Shown: piece by piece, positions 39,701 to 49,660 of the stretch | How the letters are laid out: the number at the start of each line of letters is the position of its first letter | Position numbering within the stretch: the first letter of the stretch is position 1 | Assembly (NCBI GenBank): GCA_963702445.1 | Contig: CAVPCZ010000009.1 | Coordinates: forward strand, 434,001 to 498,000 | DNA from: CAVPCZ01 sp963702445 | Lineage (GTDB): Bacteria > Bacteroidota > Ignavibacteria > UBA10030 > UBA6906 | Length of the DNA: 64,000 bases | Direction of reading: 5' to 3' | The notes under the pieces: generated by a model | What the model saw: only the letters and a program-made list of their open reading frames with translations | Told to the model about the DNA's origin: nothing | Databases searched by the model: none | Made by a program: the position numbers and the translations under genes

Positions 39701-39908
39701 CGCGCGGCGGGTGCGGGCGCCGAATCGCGGAAGGTCATGGGCATGGCGGTGTTCTCCGGACTGCTCGTTGCCACGACTCTCGCGATCTACCTTGTTCCCA
39801 TGCTCTTCGTCATGGTTGAAAAGTACTTCGTCCGGGAGAAGCACGCGGCTGCGAAGCCGCCTTCCGGCGGGCAGGACTTCCGGAACAACCGAAGGAGGAC
39901 ACGAGTGA
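36719..39908 (+). CDS. RND multidrug efflux pump, HAE1/AcrB family, frameshifted
   Basis: The N-terminus (FFINRPIVAMVISIVLVMVG, QYPEIVPPMINVTTTYVGAS) and the proton-relay helix GMVLAIGIVVDDAIVVVEAV with Asp-Asp define an AcrB-type pump of about 1,060 residues. Four reading pieces are needed: 36719 to about 38012, then to about 38515, then to about 38980, then onward in the frame of LGQFFVRNSQGAMVPLSTLV. Each junction is explained by one extra base (near 38010-38014, 38513-38519, 38977-38984). Conserved text continues across them (KAMEEVSGPVVAIALILAAV; GIDNYTTLAGYSL; YINDFNRFGRVYKVYL). The last frame has no stop before 40135. A further shift near the end would place TGA at 39906-39908, overlapping the next gene's GTG, so the 3' boundary is approximate. 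Confidence 0.88.
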
Positions 39909-41377
39909 AAACCTACGCTCCTTCCGCTTCTGGTAGCGGTCGTTCTGGCCGGCTGTTCTGTCGGGCCGGATTTCCAGAAACCCGAATCCGCCGCCCCTCC
40001 GGAATGGCAGACCCGCGACACCGTTCTCACGCTGGATTCCACGGCCATGGCCGCCGCCGACACGGGATGGTGGGAAATGTTCGGCGATACCGTGCTGACA
40101 TCGCTGATCCGCACCGCGCTGCAGGAGAACAATGATGTCCGGATCGCCGCGGCCCGCGTGGAAGAGTATATGGGTCTGTACGGCGTCACGAAGTCCGATT
40201 TCTTCCCGAAGATCGGCGCAACGGGAACCGCGCTGCGGGGGCAGTCGCTCCTGTCGGGCGACGGAACGATCCCCCCGGGCGACACGGAACATCTTTGACG
40301 TGAACGTCTCGGCAACCTGGGAGATCGATCTGTGGGGAAAGATCCGCCGCGCGACCGAAGCGGCCCGCGCCAACCTCCTTGCCGCCGAAGAAGCCCGGCG
40401 CGGGGTTGTGCTGAGCATCGTGGGACTGGTCGCGGACTCGTACATCGATCTCCTCTCGCTGGACAAGCAGCTCGTGATCACCCGCTCCACGGCCGGGATC
40501 CGCAAGAAGGCCCTCGACCTTTTCCAGCAACGGTACAAGAAGGGAGATGTTTCGGAACTCGAACTGAGCCAGATCGAATCGCAGTACTGGCTGGCGCTCT
40601 CGGACATACCCGCGCTGGAACGAGAGATCGCCCAGCGGGAAAACGCTCTGAACGTCCTGCTCGGGCGCAATCCGGGACCCATCCCGCGGGGAATGGCCAT
40701 CGACAGTCTTCCGCTGATCGCCATTCCGGAGGGCCTCCCCTCGGAGATTCTCGAAGACCGTCCGGATGTCCGTCAGGCCGAGGAACAGCTCCGGTCAGCG
40801 AATGCCCAGATCGGCGTCGCCAAGGCGGCGTATTTCCCGTCGATATCGCTGACGGGCATGCTTCGGTGTCGCCAGCAGTGATCTCTCGAATCTCTTCACG
40901 TCAAACGCGCGTATCTGGAACATCGCCGGACAGATCCTTCAGCCGATTTTCCGTTGGGGTGAAATCTCCGGCCGGGTCGATGCGGCCGAGGGGTTCCAGA
41001 AGCAGACGCTCTATTCCTATGTCCAGACGGTGAAGAATGCGTTCCGCGACGTTGAAGACGCCCTCGTGGAGCGTTCAAAGACCGAGTTGCAGCACACGGC
41101 GCAGGCGAAGCAGGTCCTGGCGCTCCGGACATACGGACGCCTGGCGAATATGCGATACAAGGAGGGGGTGACGAGCTATCTCGAGGTACTGGACGCAGAA
41201 CGCACTCTCTTCTCCACCGAACTGCAGCTCGCGCAGACGCAGGCCCGGCTGTACCGGTCCATCGTGGGTGCCTACCGCGCGTTCGGCGGCGGCTGGGTCG
41301 ACAATGCAGCGATGAAAGCCTACCTGCCCGGAGACCCGGTGGAGCGGCGCGACGAGCCCAGGCCCGCCGACCACTGA
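39905..41377 (+). CDS. RND outer-membrane factor (NodT/TolC-like lipoprotein), frameshifted
   Basis: Third gene of the efflux operon, about 490 residues. Dropping one A from AAAA 39908-39911 gives MKPTLLPLLVAVVLAGCSVG, an ideal lipoprotein start with the family's GPDFQKPE just after. The body matches outer-membrane efflux proteins: WWEMFGDTVLTSLIRTALQENNDVRIAAARVEE, WEIDLWGKIRRATEAARANLLA, EDRPDVRQAEEQLRSANAQIGVAKAAYFPSISLTG and the C-terminal YKEGVTSYLEVLDAERTLF. Further one-base insertions fit in C6 at 40271-40276 and TT at 40862-40863. AAGGAGG precedes the GTG. It forms the exit duct of the tripartite pump. Terminator at 41435. Confidence 0.88.
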
Positions 41378-41434
41378 CAGGGAGGAGACTCCGATCTGAA
41401 AATCGGACGAAGCCGGCACAGAGCCGTAAACCAG

Positions 41435-41469
41435 AAGGGGCTGTCTCAGAAATCCTGAGGCAGCCCCTT
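41435..41469 (+). terminator. Hairpin terminator of the efflux operon, copy 2 of the repeated element
   Basis: Arms 41435-41448 and 41456-41469 with a GAAATCC loop, then TGTGCTTCTC. It matches the hairpin at 35352-35386 at 32 of 35 positions and keeps pairing where it differs at the stem ends. Confidence 0.8.
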
Positions 41470-41539
41470 TGTGCTTCTCATCCGTCAACCGGGCATGGCG
41501 GTCCGGTGTGTGACGTTGGGGATGTTCACGAAAAAGGAA

Positions 41540-41567
41540 GGCTGTCCCCAAACCCTCGGGGACAGCC
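41540..41567 (-). terminator. Terminator of the YCII-like lipoprotein gene
   Basis: A perfect 10-bp stem (41540-41549 with 41558-41567) and 8-base loop. Read on the minus strand it is followed by TTCCTTTTTC, a T-run, so it serves the gene ending at 41613. Confidence 0.8.
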
Positions 41568-41612
41568 CCCGGTTGACTCAGCTCTACACGTAGTACGAAA
41601 GATCAGCAGAGA

Positions 41613-42399
41613 TTACTTCAGCACACCCGCGGTAACCTCGACTGTCTTTACATCGGCTGTCAGCCACCCCTTCTTTACGGACGGACTCTTCGTCATAAGT
41701 TCGAGGGCTTCTTTGTCCGAATTGGCTTTGAAGAAACCGAACCCCCGGATGGCCATGTTCATGTCTTCGAACGCGCAAAAATACTTCATCTGCCCGGCTT
41801 TGTGAAGTTCATACATGTACTGGATCTGTTCTGATGTGACTTCCCTTGTCTCGGGGGCATCGGACTTTGCCGACCAGTTTTTCCCCTTTGTTGTGTAGAC
41901 CAGGTAGTATGTTTCTTTCGCCGGGGTCATCTTCGGGTCAGCCGCCATTTTCTCCGCAATGTCTGCCCCGAGGCCTTTTGTGCCCCACACCTTCTGCACT
42001 TCGGCGGTCAGGAGACCTGCCTTCACGATCGGCGCATTTTTGGCCATAGCCTTCATCGACTCTTGCGGTCTTATTCTTGAAGAAGAAAATTGCGACAATC
42101 TCTTTGGGATCGACAATCTGGGCAAGCCCGACGAGTGAACCTTCCTTGGCTGCCTGGCGCCACGGTTCACCGTTCTTCTTGGAAATTTCCTTCATTTTTG
42201 CGGGGGCATCAGACGACCACTTGGGGCCCTTGCGCATGATGCCGATTTCGTAGCTGGTCAGGCTTGCCACGAACATCGCCGGCGAATCTGTTTCCTGGCT
42301 GGAGGAGACAGCCGTCTGTGCGGGGGGCGCCGCCTGCGGAGTATCGGTTTTTCCGCAACCGAGGAGAAGGAATATCAACGCGAGAACGAGGTGGGTCAT
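41613..42399 (-). CDS. YCII-like domain lipoprotein, frameshifted
   Basis: About 260 residues. The signal peptide ends LLLGC, a lipobox. Two repeats of a small alpha/beta unit follow, each with a 'Met-Tyr-Glu-Leu-His / Met-Lys-Tyr-Phe-Cys-Ala-Phe-Glu' or 'Pro-Lys-Glu-Ile-Val-Ala-Ile-Phe-Phe-Phe' strand and a 'GLLTAEVQKVWG' or 'GWLTADVKTVEV' end, as in YCII/DGPF-type small domains. The frames join if one base is removed at TT 42063-42064, giving FFFKNKTAESMKAMAKNAPIVKAG. Enzymatic activity is not predictable. The gene faces away from 42618-44868, with about 220 bases of AT-rich promoter region between them. Confidence 0.65.
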
Positions 42400-42617
42400 G
42401 GGAGGCTCCGTTAGTAGGTGCTTGAATGACTCGAAATTTATTCATTTTGAAGAAAAGAAGCAACAAATCGGATTGGTTTGAAAGGATGCTATGTAAAAGA
42501 CAAGGTATGTGTAATTTGATAGAGATGCCTCTGTTAAAAGACATATCGGGAATGCGTTCATTTTGACGGTTTGAGTTCTTGTTGTCACATTCGTATTCAA
42601 AAGAGAATGAGCAGCGC

Positions 42618-44868
42618 ATGCGACATTTCACAGAAGTTCTCCGGGTGCTTACTTTCGTCCTCCTGGCCGGATGCGCCTCCATGCTGCCCGGAGCTCTCTT
42701 TGCCCAGACTGCGGACCCGGGCTGGCCACGGGAGATCACGATGGACAAAGGGAGCATCATCGTTTACCAGCCGCAGGCAGAATCCTTGAAGGGCGATATT
42801 CTGACGGGTCGCGCGGCTATGGCCCTCAAGCTCAATGGGAAGACCGAACCGGTCTTTGGAGCCTTCTGGTTCAAAGCCCGCGTAAATACGGACACAGACG
42901 CGCGGACGGCCACACTGACCGATGTGGATGTAACCAGAGTGCGGTGGACCGACGCAACACCGGAACAGCAGGAGGCTTTGAGCAAACTCGTTGAGAGCAG
43001 GGTGCCCGAAGCGGGTTGGCCCATGTCCATGGATCGTCTGAGCGCCAGTCTGGCGACCGCGGAACGGGAGGCCAAGAGCGTGGCCGAACTCAAAAACGAG
43101 CCTCCGAAGATCATCTTTACCTATGAGCTGTCGGTGTTGCTCCTGTATGACGGTGAACCCCGGTACGAAAAGGTCGGTGATTCTCCCTACGAGAGGATAT
43201 CCAACACGCCGATGCTGGTGGTGAGGGAATCGAAATCGGAAAAGTACTTACTCAGCGGCGGCAACGTATGGTACTCGGCCGGGAATCCCAAAGGGCCCTG
43301 GCAGCCCGGGGCAGAACCTCCGAAGGAATTGCTCGCGATGCTTCCGCCGGATTCTGTGACGAGATGCTCCAAAGCTCACCAAGCCGCCAAAGATCGTTGT
43401 GGCCACCGAACCCACCGAGCTCGTCGTCTTCGACGGCGAAGCCGTGTGGGAATCCCTTCCGGAGGGGGACCTGTTGTATGCGACAAACACCCAGTCGGTG
43501 GTGATCCGCGAGCTGGCATCGAACAACACCTACCTGTTGATCTCCGGCCGCTGGTTCAAGAGCCCCTCGAACAGCGGACCGTGGACATTTGTCCGGGGTG
43601 ACCGGCTTCCTGCAAGTTTCAAGAAGATTCCGCCGGGATCGAATATCGGACTCGCCCGTGTGGCGGTGGCGGGAACAGAAGAGGCGGAAGATGCCCTTCT
43701 TGACGCTGCGATTCCCCAGACGACAGCCATCGACCGGAAGAAGGCCAGGCTTGAAGTGGTGTACGATGGATCACCGAGATTCGTCGCCATCCCGGGCACG
43801 TCGGTGGAATATGCCGAGAACACGGGAACACAAGTCCTCAGGATCGACGGCGAGTACTACGCGGTGGACAACGGTGTCTGGTTCGCGGCCCAATCAGCCA
43901 ACGGGCCATGGGCGGTTGCAGACAGCATCCCGGAGGAGAAGATCCAGACCATTCCTGCAAGCGCACCGGTCTACAACGTGACGTATGCCCACGTGTACCA
44001 ATCCACACCCGAGGTCGTGTACATGGGCTACTATCCGGGATATATGTGGTCGTATCCGTATTACGGGGTTGTCGTGTACGGGACCGGGTACTACTATCCG
44101 CCTCCGCCGGGAATCTACTACCCGCGTCCGGTCACATACGGCGTTCACGTTTCATATAATCCCTGGACCGGTTGGGGTGCCGGCATGTCATGGTCATACG
44201 GCTTCATGAGCGTTGGCGTCGGCTTCGGGATGGGATATGGCGGCTACTACCGTCCGGGCTATCCTCACTATCCTCCGTATTACCACCACGGCTACGGACA
44301 CGGGGGAGGATGGTACGGCCCGGGCGGATATCGACCGCCATACTACGGTGGAGGATACAACCCCAACCGGCCCGGCTCCCGTCCTCCTCCCGGGGGAACG
44401 CGCCCCGGCACTGGCGGCCGTCCTTCTCCTGGTACTCTGCCGGCTACGGCGAACGTTCCCGGCGGCAACAACTTGTACAACCGGCCGGAAACCCGTGATC
44501 GTGTAGCCCCTTCGAACAAATTTCCATCCCAGGGTAGACGCGGGACCGCGGGTTCCCCCGGCGTCTCCACACAACCCGGTGGAGGGGTAACCCGGCCGGC
44601 ATCAAAGCCTCCACAGGTTACGCGCGATGCGACGCTCCGGGATCAGAAGGCCTTTGTCGATCGCGATGGAACCGTCCATCGTTCAACGAGCAACGGTCAG
44701 TGGGAGACCCGTCAGAACAATTCGTGGAAGAGAAGCAGTCCTGCGGCGAACAATAACCGGCAGCAGCTCGATCGTGACCGCGCGGCACGTGACCGGGGAG
44801 CGACGCGACAGCAGATGTCAAGGTCCTCCGCACCAAGGTCCGGAGGCAGAGGGGGAGGCAGGCGATAA
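42618..44868 (+). CDS. Large exported protein with Gly/Tyr/Pro-rich C-terminus ('carbohydrate-binding family V/XII' type), frameshifted
   Basis: About 750 residues. The signal peptide carries a possible lipobox (LLAGC). The N-terminal two thirds contain repeated units of the kind 'Val-Val-Tyr-Asp-Gly-x-Pro-x-Phe', 'Tyr-Tyr-x-x-x-x-Gly-x-Trp-Phe' and 'Asn-Gly-Pro-Trp-x-x-Ala' (for example WYSAGNPKGPWQPG, WFKSPSNSGPWTFV, WFAAQSANGPWAVAD), which are probable small repeat domains. From 43985 on, the protein is dominated by Tyr/Gly/Pro/His (for example YPHYPPYYHHGYGHGG) and then a low-complexity Arg/Ser/Gln tail ending SGGRGGGRR. Proteins of this layout are often labelled carbohydrate-binding, without proof. 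The frame break is at 43362, one extra base before DAPKLTKPPKIVV. Confidence 0.6.
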
Positions 44869-44890
44869 TTGTAGTAAAAGGCAGAAGGCA

Positions 44891-46072
44891 CTAATAATCG
44901 AATCCAAATCCCGCTCGGACCATCGCTCCTTCACGCGCAAACGCGACGTAGAGAATACCGAGAAGATCGCGGCTGAATCCTGCGCCCCAGATGCCGATAC
45001 CCCAGCTGCCGCGCAGGCCGCCCGGACTCTCGCCCTGGTACCAGAGGCGGCCGACGTCGCCGATGAAAAACGCTCCGAACTCGACGGGGAGGAAAATGAG
45101 CTGCTTGAAAAGGGGAAACCGCACTTCCGCGCTTCCATACACCGAGTAGTCGCCGCGAAACCTCTGGAACATGTATCCCCTCAGTGAACGCCGTCCGCCG
45201 AGCACCGCAGACTGATAATAGATGACCTCTCCGAACGATGCCATCCCACCCAGACGAAGAGCCAGAACAAGATCCTCCGCCTGCAACGGCGTGGTGTACA
45301 GTCGAATGTCGGCCTGAAGAGTCTGAAATGGCTGGCGGCCTTTGTCAGCCGCGAACCAGCCGATGGCGTTGGCCGCGACATACATGCCCGAGCGGGGGTA
45401 CATCGAACGCTCACGCGTATCTACGAATAGCTGTGCTCCCACTCCCACGTACGTGCGCTGTGCACCGAGCACCACCGATTCCACGCTGTCAATAAGCCGG
45501 TCACGGCTGTCGTCGTACATTTCCAGATAGTTCCCGGTCAGCAGCGGTCCTGCCCAGATTGATGGGGTCACACCATACCCCAGGAAGAGCCGGGAAGAGT
45601 ACAACCAGGAGTCCATCAGATAATAGCCCTCGTCTTCCTTGGCGGGATCACGCGGAGTGTCGCTCCCATACCCGTAGAAGGCGATCGATTCGTAGGTGGA
45701 TACGCCAGCCTTGAACTCCAACGCCCAGCGGTTGGCGAGGGAGGGCATGTAGAAATTGTAGGTCACTTCATATCTCCAGCTCGGGATGGCGATTGCTCCG
45801 AGGAGTCCCGTGGTGTAAAGGAACGGATCTTCACGGTAAGAATATTTCGTGAATGTCGGACCCGTGCCGATGAGCACGCCGAAGTCAGGGGAGATGTCGA
45901 ACGTTCCCGACGCACCCCATGAGGACCCGTAGTCGCGCTGGTGCGTGTATGCCTGCGACAGGGAGAACCACCGGTTGATGGTATCCGTCCTCTGCTGGCA
46001 GAATGCGCTCAACACTCCGGCACAGACCAATGCCGCCACAACAAACAGCCGTTTCGCAGAATCGACGCTCAT
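44891..46072 (-). CDS. Omp85-type outer-membrane barrel, partner of 46113-47654
   Basis: The 393-residue protein has its own signal peptide (LFVVAALVCAGVLSAFCQ) and a 16-strand-like barrel. Omp85 features are the strand pair ending SMYPRSGMYVAANAIGW, the RSLRGYMFQRFRGDY loop (RGY, as in the D15 family) and the terminal region GIWGAGFSRDLLGILYVAFAREG to FGFDY. No POTRA region is present. The signal peptide start at 46072 is preferred over 46210, as the longer frame starts with non-hydrophobic residues and runs into the gap. It lies 40 bases after its upstream neighbour and is surely cotranscribed with it. Confidence 0.72.
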   Translation of the reverse strand: MSVDSAKRLFVVAALVCAGVLSAFCQQRTDTINRWFSLSQAYTHQRDYGSSWGASGTFDISPDFGVLIGTGPTFTKYSYREDPFLYTTGLLGAIAIPSWRYEVTYNFYMPSLANRWALEFKAGVSTYESIAFYGYGSDTPRDPAKEDEGYYLMDSWLYSSRLFLGYGVTPSIWAGPLLTGNYLEMYDDSRDRLIDSVESVVLGAQRTYVGVGAQLFVDTRERSMYPRSGMYVAANAIGWFAADKGRQPFQTLQADIRLYTTPLQAEDLVLALRLGGMASFGEVIYYQSAVLGGRRSLRGYMFQRFRGDYSVYGSAEVRFPLFKQLIFLPVEFGAFFIGDVGRLWYQGESPGGLRGSWGIGIWGAGFSRDLLGILYVAFAREGAMVRAGFGFDY

Positions 46073-46112
46073 GATACTGATGTCTTCACATGTTGTGTTC
46101 TGGTTCCCGCGA

Positions 46113-47654
46113 TCAGAAGAATCTTCCCGGGGGAGAAAACTCCTTCGGAGGCGAGTCATCGATGTCTGTGCTTGATCCCCGATGGATGGTATTGTTTCCT
46201 TCATGGTCATACAAATAGGTCATGGTCACGCTCGTGGCAATCCAGGTGATGAAGCCGAGGGCGCGTCCGCGGACGAGAGAATCATCTCCGAGAACGTCAT
46301 CGCCCGGGCCACCATTGATCCGGAGCGTGATGCTTTTTTCGACCTCCCCCTTCACCATCACCGTGTCATTGCCACCCAGGCAAAACACACGTATCTCCTC
46401 CGTCTCATGCGGGACAAATCTCCGGTGGAGGAGAAGGAGAGGTGCCGATGTGCGCTGCCAAGCCGAAACATCCACGCTTCCGTCTTTTTGCCTCTCGATA
46501 ATGACATATTCCCCGGCATTGCTCAGGGTCAGGTCCATGTATTCTGCAAGACTGCGGTAAAATTCACCGGCGATCGTCTGGAAATTGTCGCGGCGTGAGC
46601 GGAGTGCATGCACCACTCTGTCCCCCACAAGCTGGAAATGTTCAGCCGGAAGTCTCCGTACAGCGGCGTCGATCACGGAGTCGGATATTGTTGCAGCAAA
46701 CGCCGTAGCCGCGCTGTCCCATGTCCGTCTGTCTACACCTGTCAGGATTCTCTTGTCCAGCATGGCCGCGGTCGCCACGGTGTTGCGCACGCTTCCCATC
46801 TCCGCGCTGTAATTCACAAAGCCCGGGATCAGGGCGGAATGAGCGGTCGATGAAAAGAAGCCGAGTGAGATAAACGCCTGCCGATGAAGGAGAGGGAGGG
46901 GAGTGAACACCGTGTGCGTGCCCGTCGTCCGGGGTAGCCAATGCCACTTCCAGGGTGAACGCTCCCAGTCGCCTGTGAGGAGGTCGATGAATCTGCAGGT
47001 AAGGTAGATCTCCGGATCAACTGCATTCCGGCCGTCGGCGTCCAGGACGCGGAAGAGTTCATGGGAATCGATCCGCTGTGCAGCCGGAGGCCCCATTTTC
47101 GTCTGGCCGTGTGTAAGGAATCCGGGGACTCCGCCGAAACTGGTCCGAAAGTCGCCGAGCACGGAATCTTCAGAGAACCAGACCAGTTTCGGGCTCCAGC
47201 CGGAGAGCCCTGCGGCCGCACCCAGCGCATCAGCCACGAGGGCGCCGGAAGGATGGGTGGGCAAAAGGCGCCTGTCCCGTGGATCCACATCCTCTTCCTT
47301 GACTATTTGCCGCAGGGGGGAGAAATAGACCGTATCCCCGTTCACGGCGTGCAGCACCAGGGTACCCCCGTCGGGGTCGATCACTTCGTAGTCGGGCGTC
47401 AATCCTCCGGCGTACGTTGCCGGGTTCACCAGTGCCAGACGGAGCGGCGTCAACCAGAGAGAATTCTGAATGCCGCCAAACATCAGTCCGAAGGGCCAGG
47501 TGTTTGCGTATTCCGGAGCGGGGACGACGGTGACCGAATCGGCGGCGCCCTGACCGGTCGCTAGGGGAGCCGAAAGGTTGAGGATAAGCGGTAGAAGAAC
47601 GCTCGCTAACCGGCGAGCCGTGTGATTAGTATTTCGGGCGACGAAGGAGGTCAA
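46113..47654 (-). CDS. Exported protein matching the middle region of phosphoesterase-linked Omp85 proteins
   Basis: The 513-residue protein has a signal peptide (RLASVLLPLILNLSAPLATG). In Bacteroidota a common architecture joins a calcineurin-like phosphoesterase, a middle domain and an Omp85 barrel in one chain. The middle domain is recognisable here: CRFIDLLTGDWERSPWKWHW corresponds to the usual DMLIGDWDRHEDQWRW motif, LPLLHRQAF to its RDRDQAF motif, and IRVFCLGGNDTVMVKGEV with GGPGDDVLGDDS to the terminal glycine/aspartate-rich, hemolysin-like repeats. The Asp/His/Arg residues of the two motifs are largely changed. The phosphoesterase domain is absent and the barrel is a separate gene downstream. 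Motif correspondence is from memory of the family. Confidence 0.6.
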   Translation of the reverse strand: MTSFVARNTNHTARRLASVLLPLILNLSAPLATGQGAADSVTVVPAPEYANTWPFGLMFGGIQNSLWLTPLRLALVNPATYAGGLTPDYEVIDPDGGTLVLHAVNGDTVYFSPLRQIVKEEDVDPRDRRLLPTHPSGALVADALGAAAGLSGWSPKLVWFSEDSVLGDFRTSFGGVPGFLTHGQTKMGPPAAQRIDSHELFRVLDADGRNAVDPEIYLTCRFIDLLTGDWERSPWKWHWLPRTTGTHTVFTPLPLLHRQAFISLGFFSSTAHSALIPGFVNYSAEMGSVRNTVATAAMLDKRILTGVDRRTWDSAATAFAATISDSVIDAAVRRLPAEHFQLVGDRVVHALRSRRDNFQTIAGEFYRSLAEYMDLTLSNAGEYVIIERQKDGSVDVSAWQRTSAPLLLLHRRFVPHETEEIRVFCLGGNDTVMVKGEVEKSITLRINGGPGDDVLGDDSLVRGRALGFITWIATSVTMTYLYDHEGNNTIHRGSSTDIDDSPPKEFSPPGRFF

Positions 47655-47961
47655 TTGGGGGATTGCTGTGATTTTTCGGGGAATTTTTGAACCAAATATA
47701 CAAAGAAAACGTTAACAAAAACAACGCATTCCCCTTTCGTCGCACACGAACGCCGGGACGTTTCTTCTCCAAGACCGGTGTGTCGCGCGCACTTACCAGG
47801 AATGGGACTAAACCCTTTTTCACCCTTTCGGTTGATTGTGCCTTTGCTTTCCCGGACGTAGGTTAAGAGCGGAATATCACGATGTCCTCCGTTATTTTAT
47901 CCGGAATGAGAGAAGCCATCCGAAGCCCAAACATGAATAACAACACAGGACACCATCAACG
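47655..47961. other. Intergenic region between divergent genes
   Basis: About 307 bases between divergent starts. The part 47660-47740 is AT-rich (ATTTTTCGGGGAATTTTTG; CAAAGAAAACGTTAACAAAAA) and probably contains the minus-strand promoter; 47860-47960 probably contains the promoter of the sulfatase. No gene, repeat or RNA seen. Confidence 0.45.
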
Positions 47962-49550
47962 ATGAAACACAAACACCTCGCACTTTTCTTCGGCCTGGTA
48001 TTCGGCGTCTTCGCTGTGGCGCAGGCCGCAGACAAGAAGCCGAACATCGTCATCATCTGGGGCGATGACATCGGCCAGTCCAATATCAGCGTCTATTCGC
48101 ACGGCGTCATGGGATACAAGACTCCCAGCATCGACCGGGTCGCAAAGGAAGGCATGATGTTCACCGACTACTATGCCGAGCAGAGCTGCACGGCCGGACG
48201 GGCGTCGTTCATTACCGGGCAAAGCGGCTTACGCACCGGACTGACGAAGGTCGGCCTCCCTGGCTCGACGCTCGGTCTGAAGAAGGAAGACCCGACGATC
48301 GCGGAACTGCTCAAGCCGATGGGCTATGCGACCGGGCAGTTCGGCAAGAATCACCTCGGTGACCGGAACGAGTTTCTCCCCACCGTCCACGGGTTTGACG
48401 AGTTCTACGGCAACCTGTATCATCTGAACGCCGAGGAAGAGCCGGAACTGCCGGACTACCCGAAAGACCCGGCGTTCCGCGCGAAGTTCGGACCGCGCGG
48501 CGTGACTGGACAGTAAGGCCAGCGACAAGGACGACGCGACTGTGGATCCGCGCTTCGGCAAGGTCGGCAAGCAGGTCATCAAGGACACCGGTCCGCTGAC
48601 AAAGAAGCGGATGGAGACGATCGACGACGACGTCGCGAACCGGGCCGTAGACTTCATCCAGCGCCAGAACAAGGCCGGCAAGCCGTTCTTCGTGTGGGTG
48701 AATTTCACGCACATGCACTTCCGCACCCACGTCAAGCCGGAGAGCAAGGGCCAGTCGGGGCGCTGGCAGAGCGAATACCACGACGCTATGATCGACCACG
48801 ACAAGAACGTCGGCACAGGTCCTCAAGGCGCTGGACGAGTTGAAGATCGCCGACAACACCTTCGTGATGTACTCCACCGACAACGGTCCGCACATGAACA
48901 GCTGGCCGGATGGCGCGATGACGCCATTCCGCAACGAGAAGAACTCGAACTGGGAAGGGGCCTACCGTGTGCCCGCCATGGTTCGCTGGCCGGGCAAGAT
49001 CAAACCAGGTCAGATCTCCAACGGGATCGTCGCTCATCACGACTGGCTGCCGACGCTTCTGGCGATGGCCGGCGACACGGCGGTGACGGACAAGTTGCTC
49101 AAGGGGTACCAGGTCGGCGACATGTCCTACAAGGTTCACCTGGACGGCTACAACCTTATCCCCTATCTGACCGGGCAGGCCGAGAAATCCCCGCGGGAGT
49201 CGTTCCTGTACGTCAACGACGACCAACAACTCACCGGCTTGCGCTACGACAACTGGAAATGGGTGTTTATGGAACAGCGAGTCGAGGGGACGGCACGTAT
49301 TTGGGCCGAGCCGTTTGTTTCCCTCCGTGTGCCAAAGATCTTCAACCTCCGCACCGACCCGTACGAGCGGGCGGACGTCACCTCGAACACCTACTACGAC
49401 TGGCTGCTCGATCACGCGTTCATGATGGTGCCGGCCCAGGCGTTTGTGGGCAATTTCCTGATGACGTTCAAGGAGTATCCGCAGCGGCAGAAGGCTGCCA
49501 GCTTCAACCTTGATGAAATCATACAGAAGATGAAGGAAGCCCAGAAGTAA
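47962..49550 (+). CDS. Exported arylsulfatase-type sulfatase, frameshifted
   Basis: About 530 residues with a Sec signal peptide (LALFFGLVFGVFAVAQA). The sulfatase core is clear: KPNIVIIWGDDIGQSNIS with the metal Asp pair, and the formylglycine motif SCTAGRASFITGQ, a C-x-A-x-R form of the usual C-x-P-x-R. Later blocks are MYSTDNGPHMNSWPDG and the C-terminal FNLRTDPYERADVTSNTYYDW. Reading pieces are 47962 to about 48504, to about 48818, then to 49550. Removing A48505 gives RGVLDSKASDKDDATVDPRF, and one G of 48818-48819 gives GTVLKALDELKIADNTF. Sulfatases release sulfate from organic esters in the periplasm. A terminator follows. Confidence 0.88.
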
Positions 49551-49566
49551 AACTTTGCTCCTCAAG

Positions 49567-49600
49567 GCGGGCGATCCGAAAGGGCCGCCCGCTTTCTTTG
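49567..49600 (+). terminator. Terminator after the first sulfatase
   Basis: Perfect 7-bp GC-rich stem (49567-49573 with 49586-49592), extended by one GC pair at the loop side with a mismatch, followed directly by TTTCTTT. Confidence 0.85.
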
Positions 49601-49660
49601 GTGTCTGCGAGTCTAAGACACCGTCTCCGGAGAAACTCGATCTAGACGAGGTCGGCTAAA

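Noticed and set aside
38957..40315. 452-codon minus-strand frame opposite the RND pump
   Set aside because: Same reason; the plus strand carries unmistakable RND and outer-membrane-factor text.
38000..40900. Programmed frameshifting in the efflux genes
   Set aside because: No common slippery motif or internal Shine-Dalgarno is shared by the sites, and single extra bases in homopolymers explain most of them.
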